This document shows, in pieces, positions 1 through 11,798 of a DNA stretch of 64,000 nt. The first letter of the stretch is position 1. Each line of letters opens with the position of its first letter. This DNA comes from Bryoerythrophyllum caledonicum (Eukaryota; Streptophyta; Bryopsida; Pottiales; Pottiaceae), in NCBI GenBank assembly GCA_963971425.1, contig OZ020520.1:24198754-24262753 (forward strand), read 5' to 3'. Position numbers and translations under genes: made by a program. A model generated the notes under the pieces. The model made no database searches, was not told where the DNA came from, and was given only the letters and a program-made list of their open reading frames with translations.

Positions 1-608
1 TCGAAGCAAACTTGGAAACAACGTCCAAAAATGCCTTGCAGCCTGAACAAACATACATTAGCTTTGGGCCGACCTTGGCTGGAACTTTTACCGAGTGTGG
101 TAGAGAACATGCATTGAAGACTTGCGTAGCAGACCTCAAGCGGAATTCCTCACACACACACAATATACCGTTCAAGTCAAACACAATGTTTAACTACGGT
201 TTGACCACTCTAGGGGTTGAACGAGGAACACGGACTAGGGCGCTATGAACGCTCTTGAGTGGCTTGACCACCTGGAATTCAGATGGGAAAGAGTCGAGGT
301 ACATGTTACTAAACATTAAAAAATATATAACAATTGAGCACAAAATATAATACGAAGAAGAAAGCACTACAAAAGACAGTACAATCTTTTAGCCATGAAG
401 TAGTGAGAACTTAAGTTATACGTGTGAGTTGATGGCCAAAGTAGCATCAATGGGCTTTGCACCAACCATAGGAGGATGCTCAGAAGAGCCAGCATCATCT
501 TTGATGAAATCAAATTTGAGGCTAAGGGCATCTGAAATTCAGCAAATTTGATTACAGGTTATGAACAAACATGCAAAAAATGCAACGATAGTTGATATTA
601 AACAGGAT

Positions 609-640
609 CCACATTCAGCTCGACTCAAACTGATTGTGCA
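609..640. repeat. Degenerate copy of the TGCATATTCAGCTCGA palindrome
   Basis: One arm resembles the consensus arm (ATTCAGCTCGA on the plus strand). The other arm (AACTGATTGTGCA) has diverged. It is probably an old copy of the family seen intact at 2180-2218. Confidence 0.5.
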
Positions 641-701
641 AGTGTATGAGTACTGAACATTACGATGCACACAGGGGGAGAACAAGATATACAGAAAGTA
701 A

Positions 702-734
702 TGCATATCCAGCTCGAGTCGAGCAGAATATGCA
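702..734. repeat. 33-bp palindromic repeat, two mismatches
   Basis: Arms of 16 bases around a single central base, reading TGCATATCCAGCTCGA then TCGAGCAGAATATGCA. It differs from the consensus at two positions that break pairing. Confidence 0.8.
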
Positions 735-2179
735 ATAGCCGTAATAATGACTTTAGAAGAAGGACCAAACATTACAAAACAGAGAGAGCTATACTACTAC
801 ATATTTGCAGTAGTTTTACTTCAACTTAAGTGAAGTCAAAAAAGGAAAAATAAAAGGATCAAGACGTAAACAACATACAACGGAAGGAAGTGATGAAGGA
901 GATTGGAAATGGAAACAACATCGAATTTACTGTGCCAAAGTTAAAACGGACAATAAACATCCAAGATTATTTACAAACAGAAGTTAATGTACGAAAGTAA
1001 TTGAGGAAACAAAATTAACAAGAACAAGTAATCTCGATATACTAGTCCTCATCAAGAGTTCCACCTAAAGAGTGTTCTGGAGATGCTCGAGTGTTGCTCG
1101 GTGTGATGACTTCATTCGCAACTTCTATCTCTTCCACTGGGATCACATTGATTGGCTCAACATTGGGATCGGCGGAAACCATGGGCTTGGCTCCAACATA
1201 GGCTGTCGCTTGCGGTGGAGAACGAGGAGAAGACGGATTCGGATCCGATGTCAGCAAAGGCAGTTGGACAGACGCCTCTCCAAACAAGGGGACCCTCTCC
1301 ATAACAGTAGGGCTTGCAGCCGTCCTACGAGTATCACCTAAAATATGCTCCATCGGCTTGGGCTGCGGTGGCGACATCTGTTCAAACCTTGCAAACATAG
1401 AAGCGATCATCGCTTGCATGTTCCGCTCCATGTCGGCTCTTTGCGCTGCAAAGAGCTCATCTTGGTGCTCTTCCTGCCGTCTTGACAACTCTTGGTTGAG
1501 CCTCTCTTGCTCCTCGACCTTCTTTAAGAGCATCTCGACCTTCAATGCTATATCGGCCTGTGCAGTGGGAGGCGACGTAGATAGCGCGGGCGAGTTCACC
1601 ATCACAGGAGTTCGTTGGCGCTTGTGCGGGGGCGTTGGTGCAGAGGCCATCACTTCAACATCATCGTCAGTATTTCCATCTAAGGAATCAGCCCTACTCT
1701 GCGAGCAATGGTTAGATGGATCAGCTGCACCATCTGCAATCACACTGCATCGCCGAAGAGCAACATCCTCATAATCATCCGCACAAAATGCACCAGTATC
1801 TGCGCCTTCATTTACGCGAGCATAAGCGGGGTCTGATGGCTCAGCTACTACAACATCTGAGCTCGTACCATCCACAGTAGGTTGCTCATCGTCATCTTCT
1901 TCATCATCATCATCGTCATCAACTCGTCTCTTGCCCTTACCCTTACCACGAGGGGGCTTAACAGGATATTTTGTCTCGTCAACTGGATAATCGTCGGCAA
2001 CAAAATCTACTTTGCATAGAGACAAAGCCAACATGGCCTTGCTTTCGTACCGATCACTCTCAAAAGTCTCGCAAATGCAGGCACACCCTAGAGATTCGAT
2101 TTGAAAGGTACACCAGAGACACTGGCAATCAATTAAACTAACTCAAGCGACATATAATTGTATTCCATGAAACTACATT

Positions 2180-2218
2180 ACTTGCATATTCAGCTCGACT
2201 CGAGCTGAATATGCAAGT
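2180..2218. repeat. 39-bp perfect palindrome (19-bp arms, 1-nt centre)
   Basis: The best-preserved copy of the family: arm ACTTGCATATTCAGCTCGA, central C, then the exact reverse complement. It lies in the last intron of the ParB/methyltransferase-like pseudogene, one of three copies in that intron. Confidence 0.95.
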
Positions 2219-2241
2219 GCTTATCGATCAATAATCTCGGG

Positions 2242-2276
2242 TTGCATATTCAGCTTGACTTGAGCTGAATATACAA
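2242..2276. repeat. 35-bp palindrome copy, slightly diverged
   Basis: Arms TTGCATATTCAGCTTGA and TTGAGCTGAATATACAA around a central C. It is the second of three copies in the same intron. Confidence 0.9.
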
Positions 2277-2301
2277 TTCGGAACTAATGATTGATAAACA
2301 C

Positions 2302-2336
2302 TTGCATATTCAGCTCGAGTCGAGCTGAATATGCAA
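2302..2336. repeat. 35-bp perfect palindrome (17-bp arms, 1-nt centre)
   Basis: Arm TTGCATATTCAGCTCGA, central G, exact reverse complement. It is the third copy in this intron, about 30 bp from the splice donor. Confidence 0.95.
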
Positions 2337-3765
2337 ACAAGAAAGCTCGACATAAATTCTTACCATAGATGCAATAAGAAACTTTAAGCCTCCAAATGCA
2401 GAAAAGACTAAGTCCCCGAGTTTGCACCATTCTTCGAGTACTTGAAAATAGAACTCAGTAGTGTTCACACGATACTCCAATTCGTTGTACTTGCGGACCT
2501 TGGTGTTCGCAATATGAAGCGGATAGACATACTCCTTTGTAACTAAGTTAGGGCGAGCTAACGGCTTACGGACTAGCCAAAGACGTTCCACAGAATCTTT
2601 CGTCAACTTGTTGCCTATCGACAGATCTTCGAGCCGCTCATACTTGCCAGGAATGTATGCGGAACTATATGTCACGTATTCGTCCGCAAACATGAACTTC
2701 TCGGTTCGGGAAAAGACTTGCCTCTCATCTGTCTTGGTCCCACAAATCCATAGCCAGACATTTGGATCTGTCAGTCCAGGGCTGCCTCCAGTCCGCAATG
2801 CCTCCATGAAGTCCTTGAAGAATGGGTTAGCCACAGTTGATAATGGCTTCAAATCTTGCCCGGGAGCTGATCTGAAATCGATCAATGCAAGCCAAGGCTT
2901 CTTGGCACGGGGATCCCATGTGTTTTCGGGCCACACATCCAACACATCATTGATGATGTTGTACTTCCGGATGTATGCAAACCCGGACGCTTCTTCGAAG
3001 TATTTGTGTTTGTCCAAGAACAACTTAAACCAAGCTTTCGCGTACGGCGATAGCTCCTCCGCAGACTTGTTCTTGCTCTGAAGTTGTCGCGCCTCAGTGA
3101 AGAATGCCTCACCGGGTTGATCGACAAGCACCCTCATGGTTGCGGATGAGACGTGATATTCATGCTTAAAACGCTTCCAGTTACCAGGTACAAAATTTTT
3201 CTTTGCATCAAAAAATGCAAGACTAGGCTTTAGTTCCTACAACTCCCTACGGACGACGTTCTTCCTCTTGCGCCGCTCGATCCAATCCAAAGCCGTGTAG
3301 TTACTATCCAATACACTGGTTGGTGTCTTGATAACCACCTTCGGGTTGTACAGTCGCCGTTTTGGTCCGTTGCGGTTCAAAATGTGGTTCAACAACTTCA
3401 CATGATCTACATCAGTGAGGCTACCAAGCCACTTGAAGAACTCTCGACTCAGACCACAATCCTTCGTTGGCGTCGACTTGAGGTTGTCTTTGAATTTGCG
3501 AAGGAGGTTGGTGTCAATGTCAATCAAATCCTCTTGAGCACTTGCAGCCATCGCATCTCGCCAGAGATTGAAAGTAGAATCAAGCGACGTGATAATCTTG
3601 ACCTCATTTGAGAGAGCCAGCTGAAGAACCGGACTAGATTTGCTAGCATACTGCTGGTTCTTCGCAACGTCCATGCAGGCAAACCGACATTGAATAGCCT
3701 CAATAAATTCCTGCAGGAGGCGTAATGATTGTGCTAGTAAAAGTGAACAAATGTTGACATGGGTG

Positions 3766-3798
3766 TGCATATTCAGCTTAACTCGAGCTGAATATGCA
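3766..3798. repeat. 33-bp palindrome copy
   Basis: Arms TGCATATTCAGCTTAA and TCGAGCTGAATATGCA around a central C. It lies in the intron between 3711 and 3891, in tandem with the next copy. Confidence 0.9.
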
Positions 3799-3809
3799 TT
3801 TGCAAAGGT

Positions 3810-3844
3810 TTGCATATTCAGCTCGAGTCGAGCTGAATATGCAA
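3810..3844. repeat. 35-bp perfect palindrome
   Basis: Same sequence as the copy at 2302-2336, with the same central G. It lies 11 bp after the preceding copy in the same intron. Confidence 0.95.
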
Positions 3845-5360
3845 TCGCAATCAGGATTGCTAACCTTATACGCCTTGTCGTTGGCTCTTGGAGCTCCACG
3901 GCCACCCGACGTATTCTTCTTCTATGGTGGCGTTGGGCGACTTGGATTGGTCCATGTCGACCGTGTGGACAGGATGTTGGTCGACCACGTTGGGTTGAAG
4001 ACCGAAAAGTGATTGACTCGATTGTAGAATGTCGAGATCTTACGGAGCTTCTCTTTGTCATCGGACCATACGATAAAGCACTTCCACACGCGAAAGTACC
4101 TCACTGTGGTGTCATCAATAGATTCATCTGCTATCATCGCTAAGCTTGCCGCCACGCTATGTGGCCATTTGTGATATAGAACTTCCCCTTTCGAATGTCT
4201 TCCCAATCTCCATCAGGCTTCTCCTTTGTCATCAGCATTACGCAAAGCGTCTACTTTATGGATTTATCGGGCATGTGAATGAGGTAATTCATTACCGTTT
4301 CCATGCCTTTCTTCTCAAAAGCCCGAATTGTCCAATCTTCTGGTGCTGGTGATATCTGCCGCACGTACAGCTCCTTCTTCATGTCAGGGTCGTAGAGGAA
4401 GCAGTCCTGGCAATCTGTCCAAAACTTTTCGTACACATCCGATGCATTCATATAGTCAATGGCTTCTCTTGGACGCAACTCGAACGGCAGATCGGTGATC
4501 GCAGAGGCGATGCTGGCCTCACTGTCTGGCTTACCAACTTCTTGATTTTTTGCACTAGATTTTAGTGCTCTTCGAGTTGAAGCCTCCGGTCCAAGTGATT
4601 GGCGCTGCTTCTTTGGTGGCGTCGGGTTTGTAGACAATGACTTCCTCGAATTTATCCTACCAATTCGAGCCGCTCTAGTCCTCTGACCAGTGTTACCGCC
4701 TTGACTAACGTTGCCACTCTCGGTCCTGCAAAAGACCTCCACCGGAATCATCTCGGATGAGGTCTGCGAGTTTTGAAGAACCTTCATCGCCATTGCATGG
4801 AGGAGACTTATCAACTTCGATGACAAAGCTTTAGCGCGAAGAGGCCCACCAATGCTGCTTTTCAGTAATCTTCGTCCTGCTGTTTGAGGATGTCCTTCTT
4901 TATTGACTCAAACAATGAGTTCTCAATACTGTCAAGAAATGAATCAAGGCTGAAGACTTGAGTCATACAGTCGATGAGAACCATGTATTGAAGACTGCTT
5001 TCAGTTGTCGTCTCACTTTTAACCACGAGAAACTTCTTATGGTAGTCAAACCCAATTATCTTCTCATCCGGTGAAACGTGCAAGAACATATCCATGCCTT
5101 GATATTTGTGAGTCAACACCAGGCTGTTAGAGTGACCGATATGTTCAAACCCCCACGCCTCATGCCTCTCTAGATCTCGAAGCTCGTAGCAGTTGAGTAA
5201 CTCGTGTTCCTCTCCATCGTCGGACTCGATCGCAATACTTGTTGGTTTATACTATTACTCCAGGACCTCTTGGTTCTTCATTGGATTTCTGCAATGGAAT
5301 TAGCAAGTGTAGTCAAATTTTATTATGCGTACTTAATGCATCACAGTATTTCCTCAAGTG

Positions 5361-5393
5361 TGCATATTCAGCTTGAGTCGAGCTGGATATGCA
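5361..5393. repeat. 33-bp palindrome copy, two changes
   Basis: Arms TGCATATTCAGCTTGA and TCGAGCTGGATATGCA. It lies about 100 bp upstream of the first recognisable exon of the pseudogene, so may be intronic or 5' flanking. Confidence 0.85.
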
Positions 5394-5399
5394 ATACAA

Positions 5400-7123
5400 C
5401 AATTAATTGCACAGGTGTGGTTATATCTTATCGTATCCAATGTACAGTATTCAAGGCAACAATTAAGCAATATAATTAGCAAATAATTAAATAATTTTAT
5501 GATCAAATTATTGCATTTAAAATATAGATATATATTTATATCTTGTCATCATTTTTTAATCATTTTGTCAATCATGGTCAATTATTTGTTCTCTCATGAT
5601 TGGCGACTTGGCTTGATAACCAAAAAAATATTTGTATTGATTTTTACAAGTATTGAATAAGTACTGATCATGTCTATCTACAACTAAGGTGTCCAGCCAC
5701 ATAGATGGCAATGTCAAAATTGTGAAAGATGCCAATATCAAATATGACAATGTTGGTAATGTCAAAGATGGCGATATTGAAATGGAGGTAGGAGAGAGTG
5801 GAAGCAGGAAGAAACGTATGAGAATGTGTTTTGAAAAGAATATCAATAATTAAAGTACAATATACTAAAGTAAAAAATATACATATAAACAGATATAAAA
5901 TAATAATTTATTTCAAATGACAACAGACTACGAAGATATTAATTTAAATACTACATAATCAACATACATCTTTAAACGTTCAAGTTTGACACGATATCAA
6001 GAGCTAAAATTTTAAAACTCATAGGCAAATGGCTAAATGTACAAAAGCCAAAACTTACAAAAGCATAAATATTGGCTAAAGCTTGAGCATTTTATAAGAA
6101 TAGATTGGAATCCAATACTAGCACAAGTCTGAGTCTTGTGTGTGTATAAATTCAAACTTGTAAAGGTTGATAAACAAATATTTATGACCATTGCTATGAA
6201 CTTAGAAAGTTTAATTGAAAATTAGAATAATTTTTGTAACATGAATTAGTGACTCTAGCGACATTGCTTAAACAAGAATGTAATGTTGAAAGGTAATTAA
6301 TTTTTAATTTTTTGAAGCATTGCATTTACGAGCAATGGAAAATGATTAAAAAAATTGTATAACAAATAAGAAAAACAACTAAAAAATATATAAATCATAA
6401 ATATATAATATCATGTAATATATTCTAAAAGTAACAAATAACAAATAATTAATTTCACACCAAGATTACAATTAAAAAAAATTGGATTTCTTTTTTAATT
6501 TGAAACAAGCTAAATTAATTTTGGTGTTTTTTATACTAATGACATAAAAGAATATTCTAATATCATCATATAAAAATATCATATCTATATATATATATAT
6601 ATATATATGAATTTTGAGAATATATAAATTTATATTATTAAAATAGAATTAAAAAAAAAACTAACAAAGAGAGAGAAACAGTGAAGAAAAAGTGGAGAGT
6701 ATTGAAACATGTATTTTACCCTGAATGTATAGGCGTCCTAAGTGTTTTTTAATTATATTCTTTGAATATTTATATACACATACATTAATATACCAAACAT
6801 ATTTAAAATAAAATATTTATTCTAAATGATGTTATTCTTTTTAATAAATACATATTCAGATAGAAATGATTATAGCAAATATGATTTCAATTGTATTTAA
6901 AATAACAATTATAATGAAAAGTAACCAGAATGCACTTCATTCTAAAGTAGAATAAAAACGACAAGAAGTGAAACTATAACATTAACGGAAAGATTATCCA
7001 AGAATAAATTATTTTTAATTTTTACTAAATTTTTCAACATAAAACAAAATTTTGTCAAAACATATAACATTTTAAAAGTACTAAATTCAATGTTTATTTT
7101 TTTATGCAAAGCCACTGTTTTTA
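5400..7123. other. AT-rich spacer left of the foldback element
   Basis: No gene is recognised. The stretch is very AT-rich, with a TA dinucleotide run near 6590-6608. A block at 5985-6195 recurs in direct orientation at 35835-36045. Confidence 0.6.
5985..6195 (+). repeat. Dispersed ~210-bp repeat, copy A
   Basis: It matches 35835-36045 in the same orientation; shared blocks include AAACTTACAAAAGCATAAAT and GTTGATAAACAAATATTTAT. There is no coding content, and the element type is unknown. Copy B abuts the right end of the foldback element. Confidence 0.7.
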
Positions 7124-7516
7124 GTGTGTAGGAGGAGAACAAATGAAGAAGATTGTTAAGGAAAGATTTTGAAGATAGTTCTTTGAGACTGTTATAAAAT
7201 TTATAATGAAACTGTTGGTATTTACAATAAAACTACTAAAGAGATGGTTCAAGTAGTAAGATTTAATCCATTTGAACTAATGTCAGAATGAACAAAAAAT
7301 GATTATAATTTTTTAACAACTTGATTATATGATTTTAGAAAATGAGCATTAAAAATTACGGAAAATTTAGCAATGCAAGGTGGAAATATGTACGCTCTTG
7401 GATGGAGACCTTGTAAGATTTCGTTTTTTTTTCAGACATATGTATCTTTTTATTTATTTTTTACTTATTTATTAAAATTTTATTTTTTATTTTTTATTTT
7501 AATTATCATTTATATC
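7124..7516 (+). repeat. Foldback left arm, distal part
   Basis: Reverse complement of about 35440-35831. It ends at the Copia insertion site, with the ATATC target copy at 7512-7516. Confidence 0.85.
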
Positions 7517-7932
7517 TATTGAAATTAGAAGAAGTAGAGAGATGGTTGCATAAGCTAGAATACACTCACAAGGTATTTACAAACAATGGTTGGAGTGAGA
7601 TATTGCCTTCTTTCGAAGGCCTTAAATTATACCACTTGTTTGGCACCTTCCTAGTGCCTTTTTCAACAACTTCCAAGTGACTTCATCCCACATGGATCTC
7701 ATGGCCGCCCTCTAAGACTTTGCTACCACCCACTTGACTAATCTACCTTATCTTTGACTTCATATAGTCAAAGCAAGTAGGCTAGTCCTTATTCTTTGAC
7801 TTAGTCATTCTCATGTGCAACATGTGGCTCTTCTACCTCTCTCCATTTTCTCCCCTTTTACTTTCACCCAAAATCTACCTCGATTAACTATTTACAATAT
7901 CGTAAAACTACGAGCAACTCTAAACTCCAATA
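7517..7932 (-). repeat. Copia 3' LTR
   Basis: A 416-bp repeat that begins TATTG and ends CAATA on the plus strand, about 94-95% identical by eye to 33455-33870. It is preceded on the minus strand by a purine-rich tract. Confidence 0.95.
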
Positions 7933-7946
7933 CTCCCACTTTGCGA
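7933..7946 (-). other. Copia polypurine tract
   Basis: The minus strand reads GCAAAGTGGGAG directly before the 3' LTR (TATTGG...). This is the expected place and composition for the plus-strand primer of an LTR element. Confidence 0.75.
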
Positions 7947-9229
7947 GTAGTTACCTCCCCGCAATCCCATCGCCGTAGCTAACCTTTGATGACGCTCTCT
8001 CGCAAGTGCCTCCGTCAGTACATCCGCCACTATGTCTTCCGTTGGGCAATACTTCAAGGTAATCTCACCGCTCTCCAACTTCTCGCGAATGAAGTAATGT
8101 TGCACATCAATGTGCTTCATGCGTGAGTGATGTGTGGGGTTCTTCGCAAGGGCTATGCACCCTTGGTTGTCGCACATGATGATGGTTGCTCCTTCTTGAA
8201 CAAACCCCACATCCGCCAAAAGCTTGCGAGGCCAAATAGCCTCCTTCGTACTTTGGCTAGTTGCCATGTACTCCGCCTCCGTCGTAGACAAAGCAATGGT
8301 CGGTTGCCTCTTGCAATTCCACGAGATGGCACCATCTCCAACAAAGAACACATGTCCCGTTGTTGAATGTCGCTCGTTCGCATCTCCGGCCCAATCCGCA
8401 TTGCAATAGCCTCTCAAAACAATGTCCTTGCCACAATTTGTGGTCCTTGGTACCTTGCAAGTACCGCATGATACGCTTCACCGCACTCCAATATGTCGGA
8501 CCAGCCCTAGACATGAATTGGCTCACCATGCTCACCGCAAGTGCAAGGTCCGCCCGTGTGGCTACCATGGCATACATCAACGACCCAACTCGACTCTTGT
8601 ATGGCACACCTTGCACCTCACCTTGAATGCTCTCATACTCTTCCTCCGAGAGTTTCAATAACTTCGCACTCACATCAAGTGGTGTACCTATGGGCTTGCA
8701 CTCCTCCATGTTGAAGCGCTTGAGCACCTCCTCAATATACTTCCTCTGGCTCATGGTGATGGTATGTGCTTTGCGGTCCCTCGTGAATTCGACACCAAGA
8801 CAGTACTTTAATTCACCAAGATCCGTCATATCAAACTCCACATCAAGTTTGCCCTTGAGCCACGTCAACTTTGCCATAAGGCTAGCCAAGATGATCAAGT
8901 CATCCACATAGATGAGCACTATCAACAAGTACTCACCCGTTTGCTTGATGTACAAGGAGTGATCCACTTCATTTCTTGTAAAACCTTCTTGAATGAAGAA
9001 CGAGTTGATCCGTTGGTACCATGCTCTTGGTGATTGTTTCTGTCCGTATATCGACTTCTAGAGTTTGCACACAAGATGCTCATAGTCCCTCTTCTCAAAG
9101 CCTTGCGGTTGGCTCATATAGATGTCCTCCTCCAACTCGCCATTCAAAAATGCGGTCTTCACGTCCATTTGATGGATCTCCAAATCGAGCGCCGCTCCAA
9201 GCGCAAAGATGCACCGAATGGTGTTGAAC
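7933..9229 (-). pseudogene. Copia reverse transcriptase C-terminal part and RNase H
   Basis: The segment at about 9060-8430 carries the polymerase motif LIYVDDLI and DLGELKYCLGVEF. The RNase H part at 8417-7920 has ADWAGD, LSTTEAEYMA and the terminal HIDVQHYFIREK block. The two lie in different frames with the join near 8430, so a frameshift disrupts the polyprotein. A TAG near 9058-9060 interrupts the RT just before KSIYGQKQSPRAWY. The sequence continues across the MITE into 9484-10050. Confidence 0.92.
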
Positions 9230-9471
9230 AGAGTTGTCTACATAGACGGATAGGGGCCCAAAGACAACGGACGGACAGACAGTCGGACAGTTGGATAGGA
9301 CGGACAACACCCTTATCGGACAGATGCTTAGAATATTCCAAAGAATATCCCCTAAATCTATGTGTATATTTTAGAGTATTTCCGAATATTCCCAAATATT
9401 CTACAATATTCTCTATTGGACGGACAACGGGATGGACGGACACTACCGGACGGACAGACGCCGGAACAACC
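9230..9471. mobile_element. 242-bp MITE in the Copia RT, with GGACGGACA subterminal repeats
   Basis: It is flanked by a direct repeat ATGGTGTTGAAC (9218-9229 and 9472-9483), the target duplication of up to 12 bp. Both ends are rich in GGACGGACA/GACA units that become TGTCCGTCC on the other side, giving imperfect inverted ends starting near GTTGT. The middle is AT-rich. It has no coding capacity. The target length fits a Mutator-type origin, but no partner element is visible. Confidence 0.85.
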
Positions 9472-9483
9472 ATGGTGTTGAAC

Positions 9484-10050
9484 TTTGCAATGGGAGCAAA
9501 AGTTTCATGAAAGTCCACTCCTGCAACTTGCAAGAATCCTTTCCCCACCAATCTTGCTTTGAGGCGCACAACTTCTCTCGAAGCATCCTTCTTTGTACAA
9601 AATATCCACTTGCACCCAACGCTCTTGCGACCCTTTGGAAGAGGTGTCAACTCCCACGTCTCATTGGTCATAAGTGAGTCATACTCCTCTTGCATGGCCG
9701 CCTCCCACTTGCTCGCATCCTCGGATCGCATGGCTTCACACAAATTTAATGGATCCTCGAGGGTGGCCACGTTAGCGCGCTCTGCTTCATGTTGTGGCAA
9801 GATGTGGTTCATCCACCAATCGCCGGGCGGTCGCCGTTCCCTTCTTGGATATCGAGGTTTTTGGATGCTTCCATCTTCTTCAACACCACTTGGCTATGGT
9901 GTTCGTGAAGGTGGTACGTTTGAATTTTCTTCTCTATAAACCACCGTCTCCTCCGCCTTGCAATCACTATCTTCACTCACAGTTGAGGGAGTTGGTTTGG
10001 AAGATTCTTCCACCAAAATCAACGATGGCATGTCACTACTCAACACTAGT
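9484..10050 (-). pseudogene. Copia integrase-RT linker and RT N-terminal part
   Basis: The minus strand encodes the linker (EESSKPTPSTVSEDSD), then PRYPRRERRPP, NHILPQHE, and the RT start with SVGCKWIFCTKKD and FAPIAKFNT. It stops at the MITE junction and resumes at 9229. In-frame stops are present in the linker. Confidence 0.9.
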
Positions 10051-10469
10051 GCTATTGTTGTACCATGAATTTTTTTTTAAAATTAGTTAGGTAGTAGGAA
10101 GTGATAAATTAGACAAGCGGGTTAAGATTGTCATCTAATCTAAACTAGAATTATCACGTAGTAGGAAATAAAGCAACTAGAATAATAGAACTAAGGGGCC
10201 TCCTTAAACAACATAAGAGAGGGCTTTAAATCTGAGTCTTAGACTTGAGTTCCAATCCAAGCAAGGGCTCGACCCGAGACCCGACCTCCCAAATTCCCAT
10301 AGGCTAGCTCGGATAAGCTAGCTCAGATACGCTAGCTCGGATAGGCCAATTCGGATTAAGGGGGCACGGATAGGCCAGCTCAGATGAGGAGAGCTCGGCG
10401 CCAGGGAAGGACGAGGAAGGAGTCCTAGAAGGGACTAAGAAGTGACCAGCTGACCTTTATCCGGGACTA

Positions 10470-10990
10470 TAAAAAACACTACGAGCAAGAAGAGCATCAT
10501 CCGAGGACTACGAGGCCAAGGAGAGCATCATCTGAGCACTGCGACTAAGGAGAGCATCATCCGAGCACTGCGACCAAGGAGAGCACTACGAGCAAGGAGA
10601 GCATCATCCGAGCACTGCAAGGCCAAGGGCGATCCTAGCACGAGCTGAGCACTACGAGGCCAAGGGCGATCCCAGCACGAGTTGAGCACTGCGAGGCCAG
10701 GGGAGCATCATCCGAGCACTGCGAGCAAGAGGACCATCATCCGAGCACTGCAGGGCAAAGAGAGCACGATCCGAGCACGATCCGAGCACTGCGAGCAAGG
10801 CGAGCATCATCCGAGCACTGTAGGGCAAAGGGAGCACGATCCGAGCACGATCCGAGCACAATCCGAGCACTGCGAGCAAGGCGAGCATCATCCGAGCACT
10901 GCAAGGCAAAGGCAGCACGATCCGAGCACTGCGAGCAAAGGAAGCATCATCCGAGCACTGCAGGGCCAAAGGCGAGTACTGCCCGAGCTA
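10470..10990 (+). repeat. Tandem array of a ~28-30 bp GAGCATCATCCGAGCACTGC unit
   Basis: Many variant copies of gagcatcatccgagcactgcgagcaagg, with internal duplications of GCACGATCCGA. Open frames across this array arise from the repetition itself. It lies in the 5' leader or LTR-like part of the gag-like element. Confidence 0.9.
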
Positions 10991-11039
10991 AGAGCAAGAT
11001 TATAAGCAAGGTAAAAACAGGGAGCTAATCCAAGCCGCG

Positions 11040-11260
11040 AGTAAGACTGTCCGAGCTGAGGGGACCTCGAGCAAGCTGAAGGGACCTCGTGAGGAACCGA
11101 GGAAATCTGAGGGAACCAGGCCCGAGCTGATCGAGTGACCTCGTGAGGAACTGAGGGAATTTGAAGGAACCAGGCCCGAGCTGATCGAGTGAGTTCGTGA
11201 GAGTCTCAGGGGATCTTGTGAGAATCCGAGAGAATCTCAAGGAATCCTCTGCTGGCTGAG
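11040..11260 (+). repeat. Degenerate tandem repeats (GAGGGAACCAGGCCCGAGCTG)
   Basis: Repeated blocks of ccgagctgatcgagtgacctcgtgaggaactgaggga, about two to four variable copies. A possible primer-binding-like TGGTGCCGGAAG follows a CCCCACA at about 11284-11302, which could mark a former LTR end. That reading is weak. Confidence 0.6.
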
Positions 11261-11798
11261 GTAACCTTGTGTGGGACTCCGTCCCCACATGGTGCCGGAA
11301 GATAACTTTAAAATCCGGCTAAAGCGAAAAAAAATAGTTAAGAGTTATGTTAGTCCGCGCCAAACTACAGCCTATAGTCTCCAGGTAGAAATAAGGGCGG
11401 ATGGGTAGGACTGCAAACCCTAATTAAGCCAAAAGCTGGTAAAATCTGAGCCGGAGCAGTTCCCAAAATTCCGGGGCAGTCAGTTATCCGGAACCGACAG
11501 CCGGAACCGTCGCTATCAACTGTCATCATGATACCGTACAAACGGCTGGACTACTTAAGGCTAGGGTTTGGCGGGACACTCTTTCTTCTCACTTCGTCTT
11601 CTCGTGTCCAGACTATCTCTCTCTCTCTTTCTTTTTGCTCTCATTCCCGCTCTCACACTTACGGTTTTGCTAACCGCTTGCCGTTAGGGTTTGGACTTCA
11701 GACGGTTAGAACGGAAGTGCGTCCGTTAGGGAGAGTCTTTGTGAGGTTGGTGCGTGCAGGGACAACCTCGAGGGATTGTGAGGTAATAGGCAGGGCCC

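Larger units (their letters stand above)
1..1041. other. Spacer downstream of the first ParB/methyltransferase-like pseudogene
   Basis: No gene is recognised here. Short open frames exist but lack family motifs or splice context. The stretch holds two degenerate copies (609-640 and 702-734) of the palindromic repeat that is abundant in the introns of the neighbouring gene, so it probably belongs to the same repeat-invaded unit. Confidence 0.5.
1042..5260 (-). pseudogene. ParB-like / permuted methyltransferase-like gene, decayed (copy 1)
   Basis: This multi-exon gene is homologous in layout to the intact copies at 20714-25727 and 59612-63652. Visible minus-strand exons run 5' to 3' through about 5260-4862, 4830-4251, 4250-3892, 3710-2364 (acceptor ctgcag, donor gtaaga) and 2121-1042. 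The exon at 4250-3892 carries a ParB-type segment, NG-HSVAAS, in which one base is missing from the codon before His. Near the end a permuted SAM-type motif (GDLVFSAFGG) is split by an intron from CICETFESDRY. The tail is very acidic, with runs of D and E. In-frame TAG codons at 3237-3239, 3922-3924 and 4251-4253 each fit CAG to TAG. With the frameshift they show the copy is not functional. The first exon and true start were not resolved. The introns near 3711-3891 and 2122-2363 are filled with palindromes. Whether the copy sits in a transposon cannot be seen. Confidence 0.72.

Noticed and set aside
12..248. 78-codon open frame at the left edge
   Set aside because: No motif, no splice context, and it is in repeat-bearing spacer.
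10652..11005. Open frames of about 105 codons on both strands
   Set aside because: They are produced by the tandem array at 10470-10990, whose unit keeps several frames open; the peptides are pure repeats.
10056..11300. 5' LTR of the gag-like element
   Set aside because: No matching copy was found at 17207-18625, so an LTR pair cannot be claimed; only the target duplication is solid.
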